A stretch of DNA of 64,000 nt from Burkholderiales bacterium (GCA_025354165.1 JANXNI010000081.1:1-64000); one strand, 5' to 3'; shown: positions 49,900 through 59,134, counted from the first letter of the stretch. The notes: generated from the sequence alone by a model not told the origin. Translations and numbers: made by a program.

Positions 49900-50604
49900 T
49901 TACGCCCGGATCGCCGACTTCTGCGACACCGTGATCGACATCGACGAATAGCCATCTTCAAAGCGGCCATCGGTCATCGGGCCGAGGTCGAAGCCGTCGA
50001 GCACTTTTGGCACGACGCGCTTGATATCGGCGGCGCTGACCTTGGCCTGTTTGGCCAAACCAATTTCGGTGGCGCGAATCTTTCCGATCAGCGTCGCGCT
50101 GGGGAACACCGCGAGTGAACCGCGCACTTGTAGCGAGCCATCGAATTCGCCGAGAATTTCGCCTTCATTGACGCGGACGGAACCCATCACGCGGCCCCCT
50201 TCAGCGATGATGATTTTATGAGCGTGAACGGTGGCCTCCAGCGTGCCAAGCACACGCAGTGTCTGACAGTAAATCGGCTGATCCGTCGTCATCGTCATAT
50301 CTTTACCGATGGTCAGTACGCCGTCGAGACCGGAGACGGCCATCGTGCATTCGCCGTCCCGTGGCATGATTTTGGAGAGTTCGGACGGCGTGATGGTGGG
50401 GGCCATCGTGTAGTCGCGAATCTTGTGTCCGGTTTCGTCTTTTGCGCCGAGAGCAGACAGTGAATCACCGAGCACGGCGAGCGTATGCGCAAGATGTGGA
50501 TCAATGCCCGGGTTGCCAGCATGCCCGGGTGACGACGGCATTAGTCGGTTCGTCGCCAACGATGCGCCGGTTTTGCCGCCAAACCAATTTGCAATGAAGC
50601 CCAT
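49900..50604 (-). CDS. Bactofilin (polymer-forming cytoskeletal protein)
   Basis: The 234-residue protein has a long N-terminal part and a beta-helix core with the bactofilin repeat pattern (TLRVLGTLEATVHAHKIII; GSVRVNEGEILGEFDGSLQV; SATLIGKIRATEIGLAKQAK). Bactofilins form filaments and help shape cells or place cell-wall enzymes. The extended N-terminus is longer than usual. It is separated from the CsgG-like gene by 494 bases holding a palindromic element. Confidence 0.88.
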   Translation of the reverse strand: MGFIANWFGGKTGASLATNRLMPSSPGHAGNPGIDPHLAHTLAVLGDSLSALGAKDETGHKIRDYTMAPTITPSELSKIMPRDGECTMAVSGLDGVLTIGKDMTMTTDQPIYCQTLRVLGTLEATVHAHKIIIAEGGRVMGSVRVNEGEILGEFDGSLQVRGSLAVFPSATLIGKIRATEIGLAKQAKVSAADIKRVVPKVLDGFDLGPMTDGRFEDGYSSMSITVSQKSAIRA

Positions 50605-50833
50605 ATTACGCCCTCAGTTTCAGTGATCTGCTCACTCTATGGCAAGGTGCGTGCCTGAGCACTTTCCCGGGGATTCATCCGAAAAAAAACGGTTTCGCAG
50701 TCAATTTTCGTGTTGCAACATGACGAAATTTGACACCCGTGTGACGAGTTGTGCTGACGGAGTGACGGCGGCACACCGGTTTGCGCGTCGCGTGTGATGA
50801 TCCACGGCTGCTTTCCGGCGTGAATTCTATTTA

Positions 50834-50949
50834 CAGCTTTGTCGTGAAAGTGCCGCTTAATAGGGGCTGTGTTCGATTTATTCTTTAAGTCGACTTACGA
50901 GCTTTTAAGCGTCTAATCCAAGCAGGAAGGTATTTGTAAAAGAAAGCTG
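50834..50949. repeat. 116-bp palindromic intergenic element, copy 9
   Basis: Begins CAGCTTTGTCGTGAAAGTG, has ATAGGGGCTG about 30 bases in, AAGTCGACTT at the exact centre (TCGA 50890-50893), and ends AAAAGAAAGCTG. Length and symmetry match copies 1, 2, 5 and 7. The flanks of this 494-base gap (50605-50833 and 50950-51050) show nothing else that I recognise. Confidence 0.85.
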
Positions 50950-51054
50950 ACAATCAGGATCACAGCAAAAAATTACCGCAAGTCCAAGACATTCACGTAG
51001 CCGCCGTCATTGCGAGCTACGGTCACAGGCCGCTCGCCGATCAAAGCAAATGAA

Positions 51055-51077
51055 AAGGCCCGCACGAAGCGGGCCTT
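51055..51077 (-). terminator. Intrinsic terminator of the CsgG-like gene
   Basis: On the minus strand AAGGCCCGC pairs with GCGGGCCTT across a five-base loop, followed by TTCATTTG. Confidence 0.75.
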
Positions 51078-51098
51078 ACGGGTGCAGAGGACGAAACG

Positions 51099-52166
51099 CT
51101 ATTTCGCCAGTTCGTTCATCGTGTTTTGATCGAGCTGTCCGCTGATCGTCAGGCGACGGTCACGCTGGAATGCGCGAATCTGGGCAACCGTATTGCGACC
51201 CAATTGACCATCAGGCGAACCGACGTTGTAGCCCAGTTGATTTAACTTGACTTGCGCGTCGCGCACCGACATGTTGGCGTTTGCGCCGGCATGTGACGAC
51301 GGGCCTGCTGCCTGGCTGGACTGTACGGACGCGCCTTGTTGTTGCGAGCCGCCTTCAACGGCGAGACGCCCCCCGGTACCCATGCCGCGGTCACCCATCG
51401 ACTGCGGGCTGTAGTTTTTCACCGCGTTGATGATGTTGTTGTATGAGTCAGTAAACGCAGCGGTGACCACTTTCCCCTGTGGGGTGTTGGTGTAACCACC
51501 CGCACCACCGAAACCGTTCGAACCCACCAGCACAGCGCCAAGGTTGAAGTCGGTGTTGGACGAAGAGCCCTCAGCCGCCGCTACCTGAACACCTGAACGG
51601 TTGTCCACCAGGGTCAGCATCACGGCCGCTTCGTTGGTCTGGATGCCACCGGCCACCGCGCCGAGCACACCAAGACGACCGCCAAAGCCGCCCAGCGCCC
51701 CGCCGAGGCCGCTGGTGCCGCGAGCGCTCATCAGCACTTCAGGCGTCAGCGAATAATCCGCAGCAACCATCTGGCCTTTGCCGAAGTTCGAGTTGTTCCT
51801 CATTTCGCCGGAGTTTTGCAATGCGCGCTCTTGCTGCATGTTGGCCATCGCGCGGCCGCGCTCCACCACGATGAAGCAGTTGGATTGCTGGATCAGGAGA
51901 CGTAACACCGGAGCGGTCGAACCGAGCCGGTACTTGTCCGTGTAGGCGCGATACCAGTCAAGCGAGTTGTCTTCAACCAGCGCGATAGTGCCCGCCGGAC
52001 GATCGCAACGGCCAAGCTTGGCGTTAACGTTTTGTGCTGCAGCTCCGCCCGTGGATCCAGTCGCGGCCGTTCGGGCCTGGTCTGAGCCTATTTTGGGCTG
52101 GGTGGCGTCACAGCCAGCAAGCGCTATCGCTGCGCCAATCAGGCTGAGTGCGAGAATTCGTGACAT
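51099..52166 (-). CDS. CsgG-family lipoprotein with C-terminal peptidoglycan-binding domain
   Basis: The 355-residue protein has a lipoprotein signal with Cys at residue 19 (ALAGC), a CsgG/HfaB-like domain (about 45-250; CFIVVERGRAMANMQQERAL, SLTPEVLMSARG, LTLVDNRSGVQVAAAEG), a Gln/Ser-rich linker, and a PG_binding_1 domain at about 295-355 (VRDAQVKLNQLGYNVGSPDG). ATG 52166 has AGGAGA upstream. CsgG proteins form outer-membrane secretion pores; the peptidoglycan-binding end would tie this one to the cell wall. No curli subunit genes are nearby. Confidence 0.85.
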   Translation of the reverse strand: MSRILALSLIGAAIALAGCDATQPKIGSDQARTAATGSTGGAAAQNVNAKLGRCDRPAGTIALVEDNSLDWYRAYTDKYRLGSTAPVLRLLIQQSNCFIVVERGRAMANMQQERALQNSGEMRNNSNFGKGQMVAADYSLTPEVLMSARGTSGLGGALGGFGGRLGVLGAVAGGIQTNEAAVMLTLVDNRSGVQVAAAEGSSSNTDFNLGAVLVGSNGFGGAGGYTNTPQGKVVTAAFTDSYNNIINAVKNYSPQSMGDRGMGTGGRLAVEGGSQQQGASVQSSQAAGPSSHAGANANMSVRDAQVKLNQLGYNVGSPDGQLGRNTVAQIRAFQRDRRLTISGQLDQNTMNELAK

Positions 52167-52352
52167 GAAAGTGTCTCCTGAAAAAATGTCGGTGTACTGG
52201 AACAGACGCAATCGCCCGGCGCAAAGTGTCATGCCACGCACGGATAGCGTCAAAGTTTCTATCAGTGGCGGCAATGATAGTGAAATCCGGGGTTTAAGAC
52301 CACCGGGCAAGCCCTGCACACTTGTCCGCGTTAGCTGCAGGAGCCAACCGTA

Positions 52353-53123
52353 GTGTGGTTTTACTGGCGTCTTGCACGGCTGACCGGCAAACTTCTGATC
52401 GGACTCTGGATTTCGGTGACTTCGTTCGCCCGTGGCGATTCGGTGCGGCGGCACGCCATTATTCGCAGCTGGTCGCGCGAGATTCTCCATCTTGCGGGCG
52501 TTGACGTTCGTGCCATTGGCTTCCCGACCGACTCTGAGCGGCCCGTGACGCTGATCGCCAATCATGTGTCGTGGGCTGATATTTTCGCGCTGAATACGCA
52601 GCGCGCCTGTCACTTCATCGCCAAGGCAGAGCTACGGCAATGGCCGCTCGCTGGACGCCTGCTGGCTAACGTTGGCACCATCTTCATTAATCGCAGTGAT
52701 CGCAAAGAAACGCATCGGCTGAAGCGCGTCGTGCACGAACTGCTCGAAGCGGGCGAGACGGTGGCGGTTTTTCCCGAGGGCACGACGAGTGACGGCCACG
52801 GCGTTTTGAAGTTTCACGCGTCGCTGCTGGAGCCGATTGTGGCGTCCGAGGGCGAAGTGTGGGTGGTCGCGATTCGCTATTTTCGTGGGCACGGCACTGA
52901 GCGAACGGATGCGGCGGCCTACATCGGCGATATGACGCTACTGCAATCGTTGCAACTGATTCACGACTGCGGGCTGGTGGTGGCGGAGCTGCATTTCATC
53001 GAAGCGATCAATTGTGCGGGCTTGAGTCGCCGCGCCGTGGCCCAGCGTGCAGAAGCGGCCATCCGTGCATTTATTTCGTCCGATGAATCCACCTGTGAAC
53101 CGGACGGCGAAAGCACCCGCTAG
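52353..53123 (+). CDS. plsC: 1-acyl-sn-glycerol-3-phosphate acyltransferase
   Basis: PlsC-family enzyme of 256 residues that acylates lysophosphatidic acid at the inner membrane. Motifs: NHVSWADIF (NHxxxxD) and VFPEGTTSDG (block III FPEGT). One N-terminal membrane helix. The final codons overlap the convergent apaH end by four bases. Confidence 0.9.
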   Translation: MWFYWRLARLTGKLLIGLWISVTSFARGDSVRRHAIIRSWSREILHLAGVDVRAIGFPTDSERPVTLIANHVSWADIFALNTQRACHFIAKAELRQWPLAGRLLANVGTIFINRSDRKETHRLKRVVHELLEAGETVAVFPEGTTSDGHGVLKFHASLLEPIVASEGEVWVVAIRYFRGHGTERTDAAAYIGDMTLLQSLQLIHDCGLVVAELHFIEAINCAGLSRRAVAQRAEAAIRAFISSDESTCEPDGESTR

Positions 53124-53950
53124 TCGGACATCAGGGACATCGCCTGTTGACTCGGCACCTGAAAAATCGCTCCATCGTCGAGCCGCCTGGCGGTCAGCGC
53201 GCCGCCCCAGAGACAGCCCGAATCGAGCAGACTGACAGTGGGCAACAGACGCAGGCCTTCGCTCGACCAATGCCCCGAAATGACATGCGCGCTGCTTGAT
53301 CGACGTCCAGGCAACGCGAACCACGGCGAGTAACCGTCCGGCGCAAACGACGCATCGCGCTTTTCGTGAAATTCAATCTCGGAAAATGCTGTACAAAAGC
53401 GCAGCCGCGCAAACGCGTTTACGACGGCACGGTGGCGGGCAACACCCGCTAAATCGTCATGCCAGATGCGCGGCTCGTTACCGAAAAGCTTGCGTAGAAA
53501 TTCACGATAGTTCGACCCGCGCAATTCATGCTCAATCTCGCGCGCCAGTGCCGCCGCGTCAGCAACAGTCCAGGCGGGCAGCAAACCTGCGTGCACGATG
53601 ACGTTCGTGCCAATCTCAATTATTAGTGGCCGTTGGCGCAACCAGTCGACAAGCGCTCGTGCGTCCGGCTGACGCAACACCTGATCCAGCGTGTCACCGC
53701 TGTGCAACTTCGAGAACCGCTCGAACGCCATGATCAGAAAAAAGTCATGATTGCCGAGCACGCAATCAGCCACACCTGCGTCTGCCAACGCTTTCACGCG
53801 GCGCAAAGCCTCAGCCGACTTCGGCCCGCGATTAACCAGATCGCCGACAAAGTAAACGCGGTCTACAGTGGCGTCAAATCGAATGAGCGTTAGTAGCTCG
53901 ACCAGCTCGTCGTCGCAGCCTTGAATATCACCGATGACGTATGTACTCAC
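53120..53950 (-). CDS. apaH: Bis(5'-nucleosyl)-tetraphosphatase, symmetrical
   Basis: ApaH cuts Ap4A into two ADP. The 276-residue phosphoesterase has YVIGDIQGCDDELVELL, VYFVGDLVNRGPKSAEAL and LGNHDFFLIM, the metal-binding GDxxG, GDxVxRG and GNHD blocks. It begins with GTG at 53950. It is convergent with plsC, overlapping by four bases. Confidence 0.97.
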   Translation of the reverse strand: MSTYVIGDIQGCDDELVELLTLIRFDATVDRVYFVGDLVNRGPKSAEALRRVKALADAGVADCVLGNHDFFLIMAFERFSKLHSGDTLDQVLRQPDARALVDWLRQRPLIIEIGTNVIVHAGLLPAWTVADAAALAREIEHELRGSNYREFLRKLFGNEPRIWHDDLAGVARHRAVVNAFARLRFCTAFSEIEFHEKRDASFAPDGYSPWFALPGRRSSSAHVISGHWSSEGLRLLPTVSLLDSGCLWGGALTARRLDDGAIFQVPSQQAMSLMSD

Positions 53951-53957
53951 GAGGGCA

Positions 53958-54104
53958 CCTCTAATAATTCATTTGTGCGGCGCATTGTGTCGTCGCGCGG
54001 TGCTCGCGCATTTGCCAAAAGCGCTCACGTACCAGGGCGGGAGCTTCGGTTGCTGCGCTCCGGGCTTCTAACACTGCATCCTCAAAAATGAATTTTCAGT
54101 GAGG
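53958..54104. repeat. MITE-like sequence upstream of apaH
   Basis: Ends are imperfect inverted repeats: CCTCTAATAATTCATTTG on the left, and CCTCACTGAAAATTCATTT (minus strand) on the right, about 147 bp apart. The right end also folds by itself. It has no coding capacity. It differs from the 116-bp family. Confidence 0.45.
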
Positions 54105-54139
54105 CCCATGATTTGCGCGCTGCGTCAGCAGAAACAAAA

Positions 54140-54159
54140 AACGCGCCCTGAGGCGCGTT
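54140..54159 (-). terminator. Intrinsic terminator of the cytochrome c gene
   Basis: On the minus strand AACGCGCC-TCAG-GGCGCGTT followed by TTTTG. Confidence 0.85.
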
Positions 54160-54179
54160 GACGGATAAGCGTTGCGACA

Positions 54180-54668
54180 TTACTTTGACTTGGCAACTTG
54201 GTAGTCGACGGCTGCTTTGACTTCTTCGTCGCTCAGCGCGACTTGACCGCCCTTGGCCGGCATTGCCTTGAATCCTTTGAGCGCGTGTTCGTACAAGGTG
54301 CTAACGCCCTGCGCGATGCGCGGTGCCCACAGTCCCTTATCACCCATCTTAGGCGCGCCAGCGATACCTGCGCCGTGGCAGGCTACACAAGCACCGTTAA
54401 AAACTTCTTCGCCACTTTTTGCTTTGGCCGCGATCACTGGCACGACGGCAGCGGCAGGCGGTGGTGCGCCGTCGAACTTCACAAGTTCTCCCACTGGGCG
54501 GATGCGCTGAAGCACGGACGCTTTCGACTCGGTCGCGTCAATGTGCTTGCTACCGGTCACAAGTTGCGCGCCAAGTACAGCGATGCCTACTGGAATTATC
54601 AGCGCCAGAATGCAAACGACGATAAGCTGCTTGGGTGTCTTGATCAGTGTGCCGTGTTCTTCGCTCAT
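54180..54668 (-). CDS. Membrane-anchored cytochrome c5-like protein
   Basis: The 162-residue protein has an N-terminal membrane anchor (about 14-35, LIVVCILALIIPVGIAVLG), a flexible Pro/Ala linker, and one class-I heme domain: ACVACHGAG with CxxCH, and Met in KAMPAKGG as the distal ligand. It is an electron carrier facing the periplasm. The start at 54668 (MSEEHGTLIKTPKQ) is preferred to an upstream TTG at 54728. Divergent from the tRNA-Arg gene. Confidence 0.9.
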   Translation of the reverse strand: MSEEHGTLIKTPKQLIVVCILALIIPVGIAVLGAQLVTGSKHIDATESKASVLQRIRPVGELVKFDGAPPPAAAVVPVIAAKAKSGEEVFNGACVACHGAGIAGAPKMGDKGLWAPRIAQGVSTLYEHALKGFKAMPAKGGQVALSDEEVKAAVDYQVAKSK

Positions 54669-54795
54669 ACCTGTGATTTTGCCTATGACGTGGATGGACG
54701 ACGGCTTTGCGGAAGCTGCGTCTGACAACTTTCAATTATAGCGAGGCGTACTGGTGAGCGATTCAGCCAGCAGACCGGCCACCGAAGCCGCCCCC

Positions 54796-54801
54796 TATAA
54801 T
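54796..54801 (+). promoter_or_regulatory. -10 box of the tRNA-Arg promoter
   Basis: A perfect TATAAT lies nine bases before the mature tRNA 5' end; no good -35 box is seen at the normal distance, so the promoter may rely on extended -10 or upstream sequences. Confidence 0.55.
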
Positions 54802-54810
54802 CCTGCCAAT

Positions 54811-54887
54811 GCGCCCGTAGCTCAGCTGGATAGAGTATTGGTTTCCGAAGCCAAGGGTCACTGGTTCGACTCCAGTCGGGCGCGCCA
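54811..54887 (+). tRNA. tRNA-Arg (anticodon CCG)
   Basis: A 77-base cloverleaf: seven-base acceptor stem GCGCCCG/CGGGCGC, anticodon loop TTCCGAA with CCG at 54845-54847, T-loop TTCGACT, and an encoded CCA end. It reads CGG arginine codons. Confidence 0.97.
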
Positions 54888-54926
54888 TCTTCACACTTCC
54901 CGCCAACGTATTTCCTTCACTCTGTT

Positions 54927-56120
54927 TTGTCTTCCCCTTCCAGTTTGACGCCGCACGAGCGACGCGCGAGCGGCTGGCTCGCCAGCATTGTTGCTCTCCG
55001 CCTGTTCGGGCTGTTTTCAATATTTCCGGTATTTGCAATTTATGGGCGAGATTTGCCCGGCGGCCAGGAGTCGTACCTGATTGCGCTGGCGATTTCAATT
55101 TACGGTTTTACGCAAGGGCTTTTTCAGCTGCCGTTTGGTGCCGCATCGGATCGTTTTGGCCGCAAGAGAATCATCGTCATCGGCCTGTTGATTCTTATGC
55201 TCGGTAGCGTGGTCGCGGCGATGTCGACGACGATTGTCGGTGTCATCGTCGGCCGCGCTTTGCAGGGGGCGGGCGCTGTCAGCGCCGCTGCGTCAGCCTT
55301 CATTGCGGACTCGACGCGTGCAGAGGTGCGCACCAAAGCGATGGCGATGGTCGGTGCTGCGGTCGGCGTCACGTTCGCCGTGGCCTTGATCAGTGCGCCG
55401 CCGTTGACCGCGTGGATTGGATTGTCGGGGCTTTTTTGGCTGACCGCTGCGCTGGCAATGTGCGGCGTGATCATCGTGGTGTGGGTGGTTCCGTCGGCAC
55501 CGTTGCAACCGCAGCCGGCCGAAACTTTGCGCCACGGCGACGTATTGTTTGATCCGCAGCTACTACGGCTGAATCTAGGTGTTTTCGTACTATTTATCTG
55601 CCAGACGGCAATCTTTATTGTCCTGCCGACGCAACTCGTGCATCTCGGCCATCTACCATCGCCGCAGCACTGGATGGTGTATGCACCGGTATTGCTGGTC
55701 TCATTCGCAGCAATGATTCCACCGTTGCTTGCCGCCGAGCGACGGGGCAAGATTCGCGAAGTGTTTCTGGGCGCTGTGGCGCTGCTGTTTGTGGCGATGC
55801 TCGCTGCGCCGTTTGCAGCGAGCGCGGCACTAACGGGTCTGGTGATTTTTTTGCTGCTGTTTTTCATTGCCTTGAACCTGCTTGAGGCGCTGCAGCCGTC
55901 GTTGGTATCGCGCCTGGCACCGCCGCACTTAAAGGGCTTCGCGATGGGGGTTTACAACACGACGCAAGCCTTTGGTCTGTTTCTGGGCGGCGTTCTGGGC
56001 GGCACGCTGTCAAAGCGATTTGGCGATAGCGCGGTGTTTTATGTTTGCGCTGCGCTCACCGCGTTTTGGTTCGTTGCGGCCTGGTCAATGAAGCCGCCGG
56101 CGAGCAAACACAAAAGCTAA
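54927..56120 (+). CDS. MFS transporter (YajR-type)
   Basis: The 397-residue protein has twelve membrane helices and the MFS loop motif GAASDRFGRKRIIVIG between helices 2 and 3, plus GRALQGAGAVSAAASAF in helix 4. The start is TTG at 54927 (no ATG precedes the first helix); it begins 39 bases after the tRNA gene, so co-transcription with tRNA-Arg is possible. Substrate unknown; YajR-like MFS proteins are often called drug or inner-membrane efflux transporters. Confidence 0.88.
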   Translation: MSSPSSLTPHERRASGWLASIVALRLFGLFSIFPVFAIYGRDLPGGQESYLIALAISIYGFTQGLFQLPFGAASDRFGRKRIIVIGLLILMLGSVVAAMSTTIVGVIVGRALQGAGAVSAAASAFIADSTRAEVRTKAMAMVGAAVGVTFAVALISAPPLTAWIGLSGLFWLTAALAMCGVIIVVWVVPSAPLQPQPAETLRHGDVLFDPQLLRLNLGVFVLFICQTAIFIVLPTQLVHLGHLPSPQHWMVYAPVLLVSFAAMIPPLLAAERRGKIREVFLGAVALLFVAMLAAPFAASAALTGLVIFLLLFFIALNLLEALQPSLVSRLAPPHLKGFAMGVYNTTQAFGLFLGGVLGGTLSKRFGDSAVFYVCAALTAFWFVAAWSMKPPASKHKS

Positions 56121-56159
56121 GCGGGCGGCCTGCCGTTATTTAGCATTGATGCTCGAGCT

Positions 56160-56876
56160 CTAGTTAAGCGGTTGATTCAACTGAATCAGCCGAATATGCT
56201 CCTCGCGCTCCTGATCAACGATGGCTTTGATGAAATCCTGCGCACGGTCCATGTGTGCGAATGCTGCGTAGCCACGCTCCAGAAAGGTGTGCAAGCCGCC
56301 GACGCCACCAATCTGCGCCGGACCGCTCATCATGCGTAGCAGGCCACGCAGCAACGGCAAACGCGACAGCTTGTCGAGTGCGAGACCGATGTCGCGCGTC
56401 AATTCAATTTGCTGCAAGCGCAGGTCGAATTGCCCCATCGCCCGATAGGCGGCAGCGTACGATGCTTCAGTGAGGACGAGCGGGGCACTTGCCGTTTGCG
56501 TCGTCCGCAATTGCCTTACCATCAGCCCGTCCATGCGCTCCGACAAGGCGTCCATTTCAAGTGCTGCCGCCAGCGTGCGCAACGCCCTATCCGGAAGAAA
56601 TTTCACCAGAATTTTGATCACGCGTTCGATGTCTGCGTCGCGTTGTGTGAGATCTTCTGTCGAATACAACTCGGTCAAAAAGAACGTGGTGGCAGGACCA
56701 TACTTCGGCGATTTCAGCAGTGCAGCATGGGTCATCGCAAGACGCGCTTGCTGCCAGGAGCGAACCGCCAATCGGTCAGCCGCGCCAATATCCGAGCTCG
56801 CTGCCGATATGCGCTCAGTACGCGCCGCAGCAAAGTGCGAGCGTAACAATGATTCAACGGAATTAAATTTCGCCAT
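56160..56876 (-). CDS. FFLEELY-motif protein (FFLTELY variant)
   Basis: A 238-residue, mostly helical, soluble protein. The diagnostic block is GPATTFFLTELYSTEDLTQR, the FFLEELY motif with Thr in place of the first Glu, followed by DADIERVIKILVKFLP. Function is unknown. The C-terminus (LHTFLERGYAAFAHM) is also family-typical. It is convergent with the MFS gene and faces away from the oxidoreductase cluster. Confidence 0.8.
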   Translation of the reverse strand: MAKFNSVESLLRSHFAAARTERISAASSDIGAADRLAVRSWQQARLAMTHAALLKSPKYGPATTFFLTELYSTEDLTQRDADIERVIKILVKFLPDRALRTLAAALEMDALSERMDGLMVRQLRTTQTASAPLVLTEASYAAAYRAMGQFDLRLQQIELTRDIGLALDKLSRLPLLRGLLRMMSGPAQIGGVGGLHTFLERGYAAFAHMDRAQDFIKAIVDQEREEHIRLIQLNQPLN

Positions 56877-57005
56877 GACCGAAGCGTAACCAGTTCGCTG
56901 GTATCGCTAGAAATATGAGTCCAGAATACCACTGGGTGTAGATAACTCGCTCTAACGAGACTACCTAGAATCGGCGCAGTTTGATGAATCGGGAGAACGC
57001 GATCC

Positions 57006-57521
57006 ATGTGGTCACGACGCAGGGTTATCTTTGTGGGAGTGGCGGGGGCCGTAGCTGCGGGCGCGGCGTTGGTGTTGCCACGGCTAGGTTCATCGGGTGC
57101 CGCTCCGTCGGGAGTTGCGTTGGCCTCCGAGCACGCTGACATGTTGCGCGCCGTTGCTCAAGCGTTGCTCGGATCGGCGTTGCCGACTGAAGCAGACCCA
57201 CGTAATCACGAACTGACCCGCGTGACGACGGCTACGGGCGCATTGATTGCAAATCTGCCGCCGTCAACGCGTAAAGAAATCGCCGACCTGTTCGGTCTGC
57301 TTGCGCTCAAACCCGTGCGTGCTCTTCTCGGTTATTCGGGGGATTGGGCGGGAGCGGACATCCCGGCAGTAACGATATTTCTAGCCGCTCTTCGCGACAG
57401 TTCAATCGGTCTAAAGCAGCAGGCGTATTTCGCCCTGCATGATCTGCTGCTTGGCAGTTTTTACGCTGAGCCATCCACCTGGGGCGCAACGGGCTACCCT
57501 GGTCCTCCTAAATTGGCTTAA
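57006..57521 (+). CDS. Tat-signal small subunit of a GMC oxidoreductase
   Basis: A 171-residue protein with an N-terminal twin-arginine signal (SRRRVIFVGVAG, then a hydrophobic run to about residue 25), followed by an all-helical domain. It sits 17 bases before the GMC oxidoreductase gene. Small Tat-exported subunits (gluconate dehydrogenase subunit 3-like) accompany GMC-type dehydrogenases and carry them across the membrane folded; the same role is inferred here. No heme motif is seen. Confidence 0.75.
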   Translation: MWSRRRVIFVGVAGAVAAGAALVLPRLGSSGAAPSGVALASEHADMLRAVAQALLGSALPTEADPRNHELTRVTTATGALIANLPPSTRKEIADLFGLLALKPVRALLGYSGDWAGADIPAVTIFLAALRDSSIGLKQQAYFALHDLLLGSFYAEPSTWGATGYPGPPKLA

Positions 57522-57538
57522 CGACCTGAAATACTCCA

Positions 57539-59131
57539 ATGATTAACGATCCGATTCGTGAAGGCCTGGCTAAAGGTTGGCTACACATTGACGCGTCCCA
57601 ACTCGGGAAAGACGCCGTGCTTGAAGCCGATGTGTGCATCATTGGCACCGGAGCTGGGGGGGGCATTGCCGCAGATGTGCTGTCCGACACAGGCCTCAAA
57701 GTGGTGATGATCGAGGAGGGTATGCTGCGCTCCTCGACTGATTTCCGCATGCTTGAGTCCGAGGCCTATCCCACGCTTTATCAAGAGTCCGCGTCACGTA
57801 AAACCGCTGACAAGGCAATCAATATTTTGCAGGGCCGAACGGTTGGTGGCTCGACGACAGTGAACTGGACTACCAGCTTTCGCACGCCCTCGCCTACGCT
57901 CAAATTCTGGCGCGAACGGTTTGGTTTGAGCGAGCTGACGGACGAGCACATGGCGGGCTGGTTCAAGCTCGCCGAAGCGCTCGTCAATATTACCGATTGG
58001 GCCGTGCCGCCAAATGAAAACAATGCCGTGCTTGAGCGCGGTGGCAACAAACTCGGCATCAAGGTGGAACGAATCCGCCGCAATGTAAAAGGTTGCTACA
58101 ACCTGGGCTACTGTGGCATGGGTTGCCCGACTAACGCCAAGCAATCAATGCTGGTTACGACGATTCCGGCGGCGTTGTCGCGCGGTGCCGTGCTCGTGAG
58201 CCGCGCTCGAGCTGAGAAGCTCGTTTTCGACAGCGGTCGTGTCTCGAGCGTTGATTGCGTAGCCATGCAGGGTACTGGCTATGACACGGGCAACGTTCAC
58301 GTGCGCGTCACGGCGAAGCATTTCATCGTTGCCGGCGGCGCAATCAATTCCCCAGCGTTGTTGATGCGGTCAAAAACGCCTGATCCGTATGGCCGCCTCG
58401 GTCGTCGAACGTTTTTGCACCCGTCGCTGGTATCGGGTGCTGACATGGGCAACAAAGTGGAGGGCTGGCAGGGTGCGCCGCAAACCACTTACAGTGATCA
58501 CTACCTGAGTACGCAAGCCATTGATGGCCCGATGGGCTTCAAGCTGGAAGTACCACCGGTGCACCCCGTGCTCTATGCGATTACGGTTAACGGCATGAGC
58601 GAGCATCACCGTGCACGAATCACTAATATGGCCAACACGCAGGTCACTATTGCGCTGTGTCGCGATGGTTTTCATCCCGATAGCGAGGGCGGCAGCGTGA
58701 GACTTTTGGGTGATGGAATGCCGCAGCTTGACTATAAGTTAAACAATTACTTTTTCGATGCCGCGAAACGCGCGTTGCTGGCGATGGCTGAAATTCAGTT
58801 TGCCGCAGGTGCGAAGGAGGTGTTCCCTGTGGACGAACGAATCAACGGTTATCGAACCTGGGCCGAGGCCAAAGCGGGCCTTGCCGCGCTTGACCTGAAG
58901 CCACTTTCCACACGCGTCGCCAGCGCTCATGTAATGGGCGGCTGTAATATGGCGAAGGATGAAAAAGAAGGCGTAGTGAATGTATATGGGCGACATCATC
59001 AGGTGGAGAATTTAAGTGTGATGGACGGATCGGTATTCCCGACTTCCATCGGTGCGAATCCGCAGCTTTCCGTCTACGGTCTGGCGTGGCGAAATGCGGC
59101 CCGCCTGGCTGGTGACATGCGGCGTAGCTAA
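57539..59131 (+). CDS. GMC-family FAD-dependent oxidoreductase
   Basis: The 530-residue flavoprotein has the FAD Rossmann motif DVCIIGTGAGGG (Gly36-38-40), the GMC signature GRTVGGSTTVNW, and the C-terminal catalytic His464 (SAHVMGGC) and Asn507 (IGANPQ). Cys residues in KGCYNLGYCGMGCP resemble the Cys-rich loop of related alcohol dehydrogenases. It lacks its own export signal, so it may ride with the Tat subunit. Substrate unknown; the lipase-like gene next door hints at a sterol, alcohol or ester-derived substrate. Confidence 0.92.
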   Translation: MINDPIREGLAKGWLHIDASQLGKDAVLEADVCIIGTGAGGGIAADVLSDTGLKVVMIEEGMLRSSTDFRMLESEAYPTLYQESASRKTADKAINILQGRTVGGSTTVNWTTSFRTPSPTLKFWRERFGLSELTDEHMAGWFKLAEALVNITDWAVPPNENNAVLERGGNKLGIKVERIRRNVKGCYNLGYCGMGCPTNAKQSMLVTTIPAALSRGAVLVSRARAEKLVFDSGRVSSVDCVAMQGTGYDTGNVHVRVTAKHFIVAGGAINSPALLMRSKTPDPYGRLGRRTFLHPSLVSGADMGNKVEGWQGAPQTTYSDHYLSTQAIDGPMGFKLEVPPVHPVLYAITVNGMSEHHRARITNMANTQVTIALCRDGFHPDSEGGSVRLLGDGMPQLDYKLNNYFFDAAKRALLAMAEIQFAAGAKEVFPVDERINGYRTWAEAKAGLAALDLKPLSTRVASAHVMGGCNMAKDEKEGVVNVYGRHHQVENLSVMDGSVFPTSIGANPQLSVYGLAWRNAARLAGDMRRS

Positions 59132-59134
59132 ATC

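Noticed and set aside
54763-55098. Open frame across tRNA-Arg on the minus strand
   Set aside because: It runs through a clear tRNA cloverleaf.
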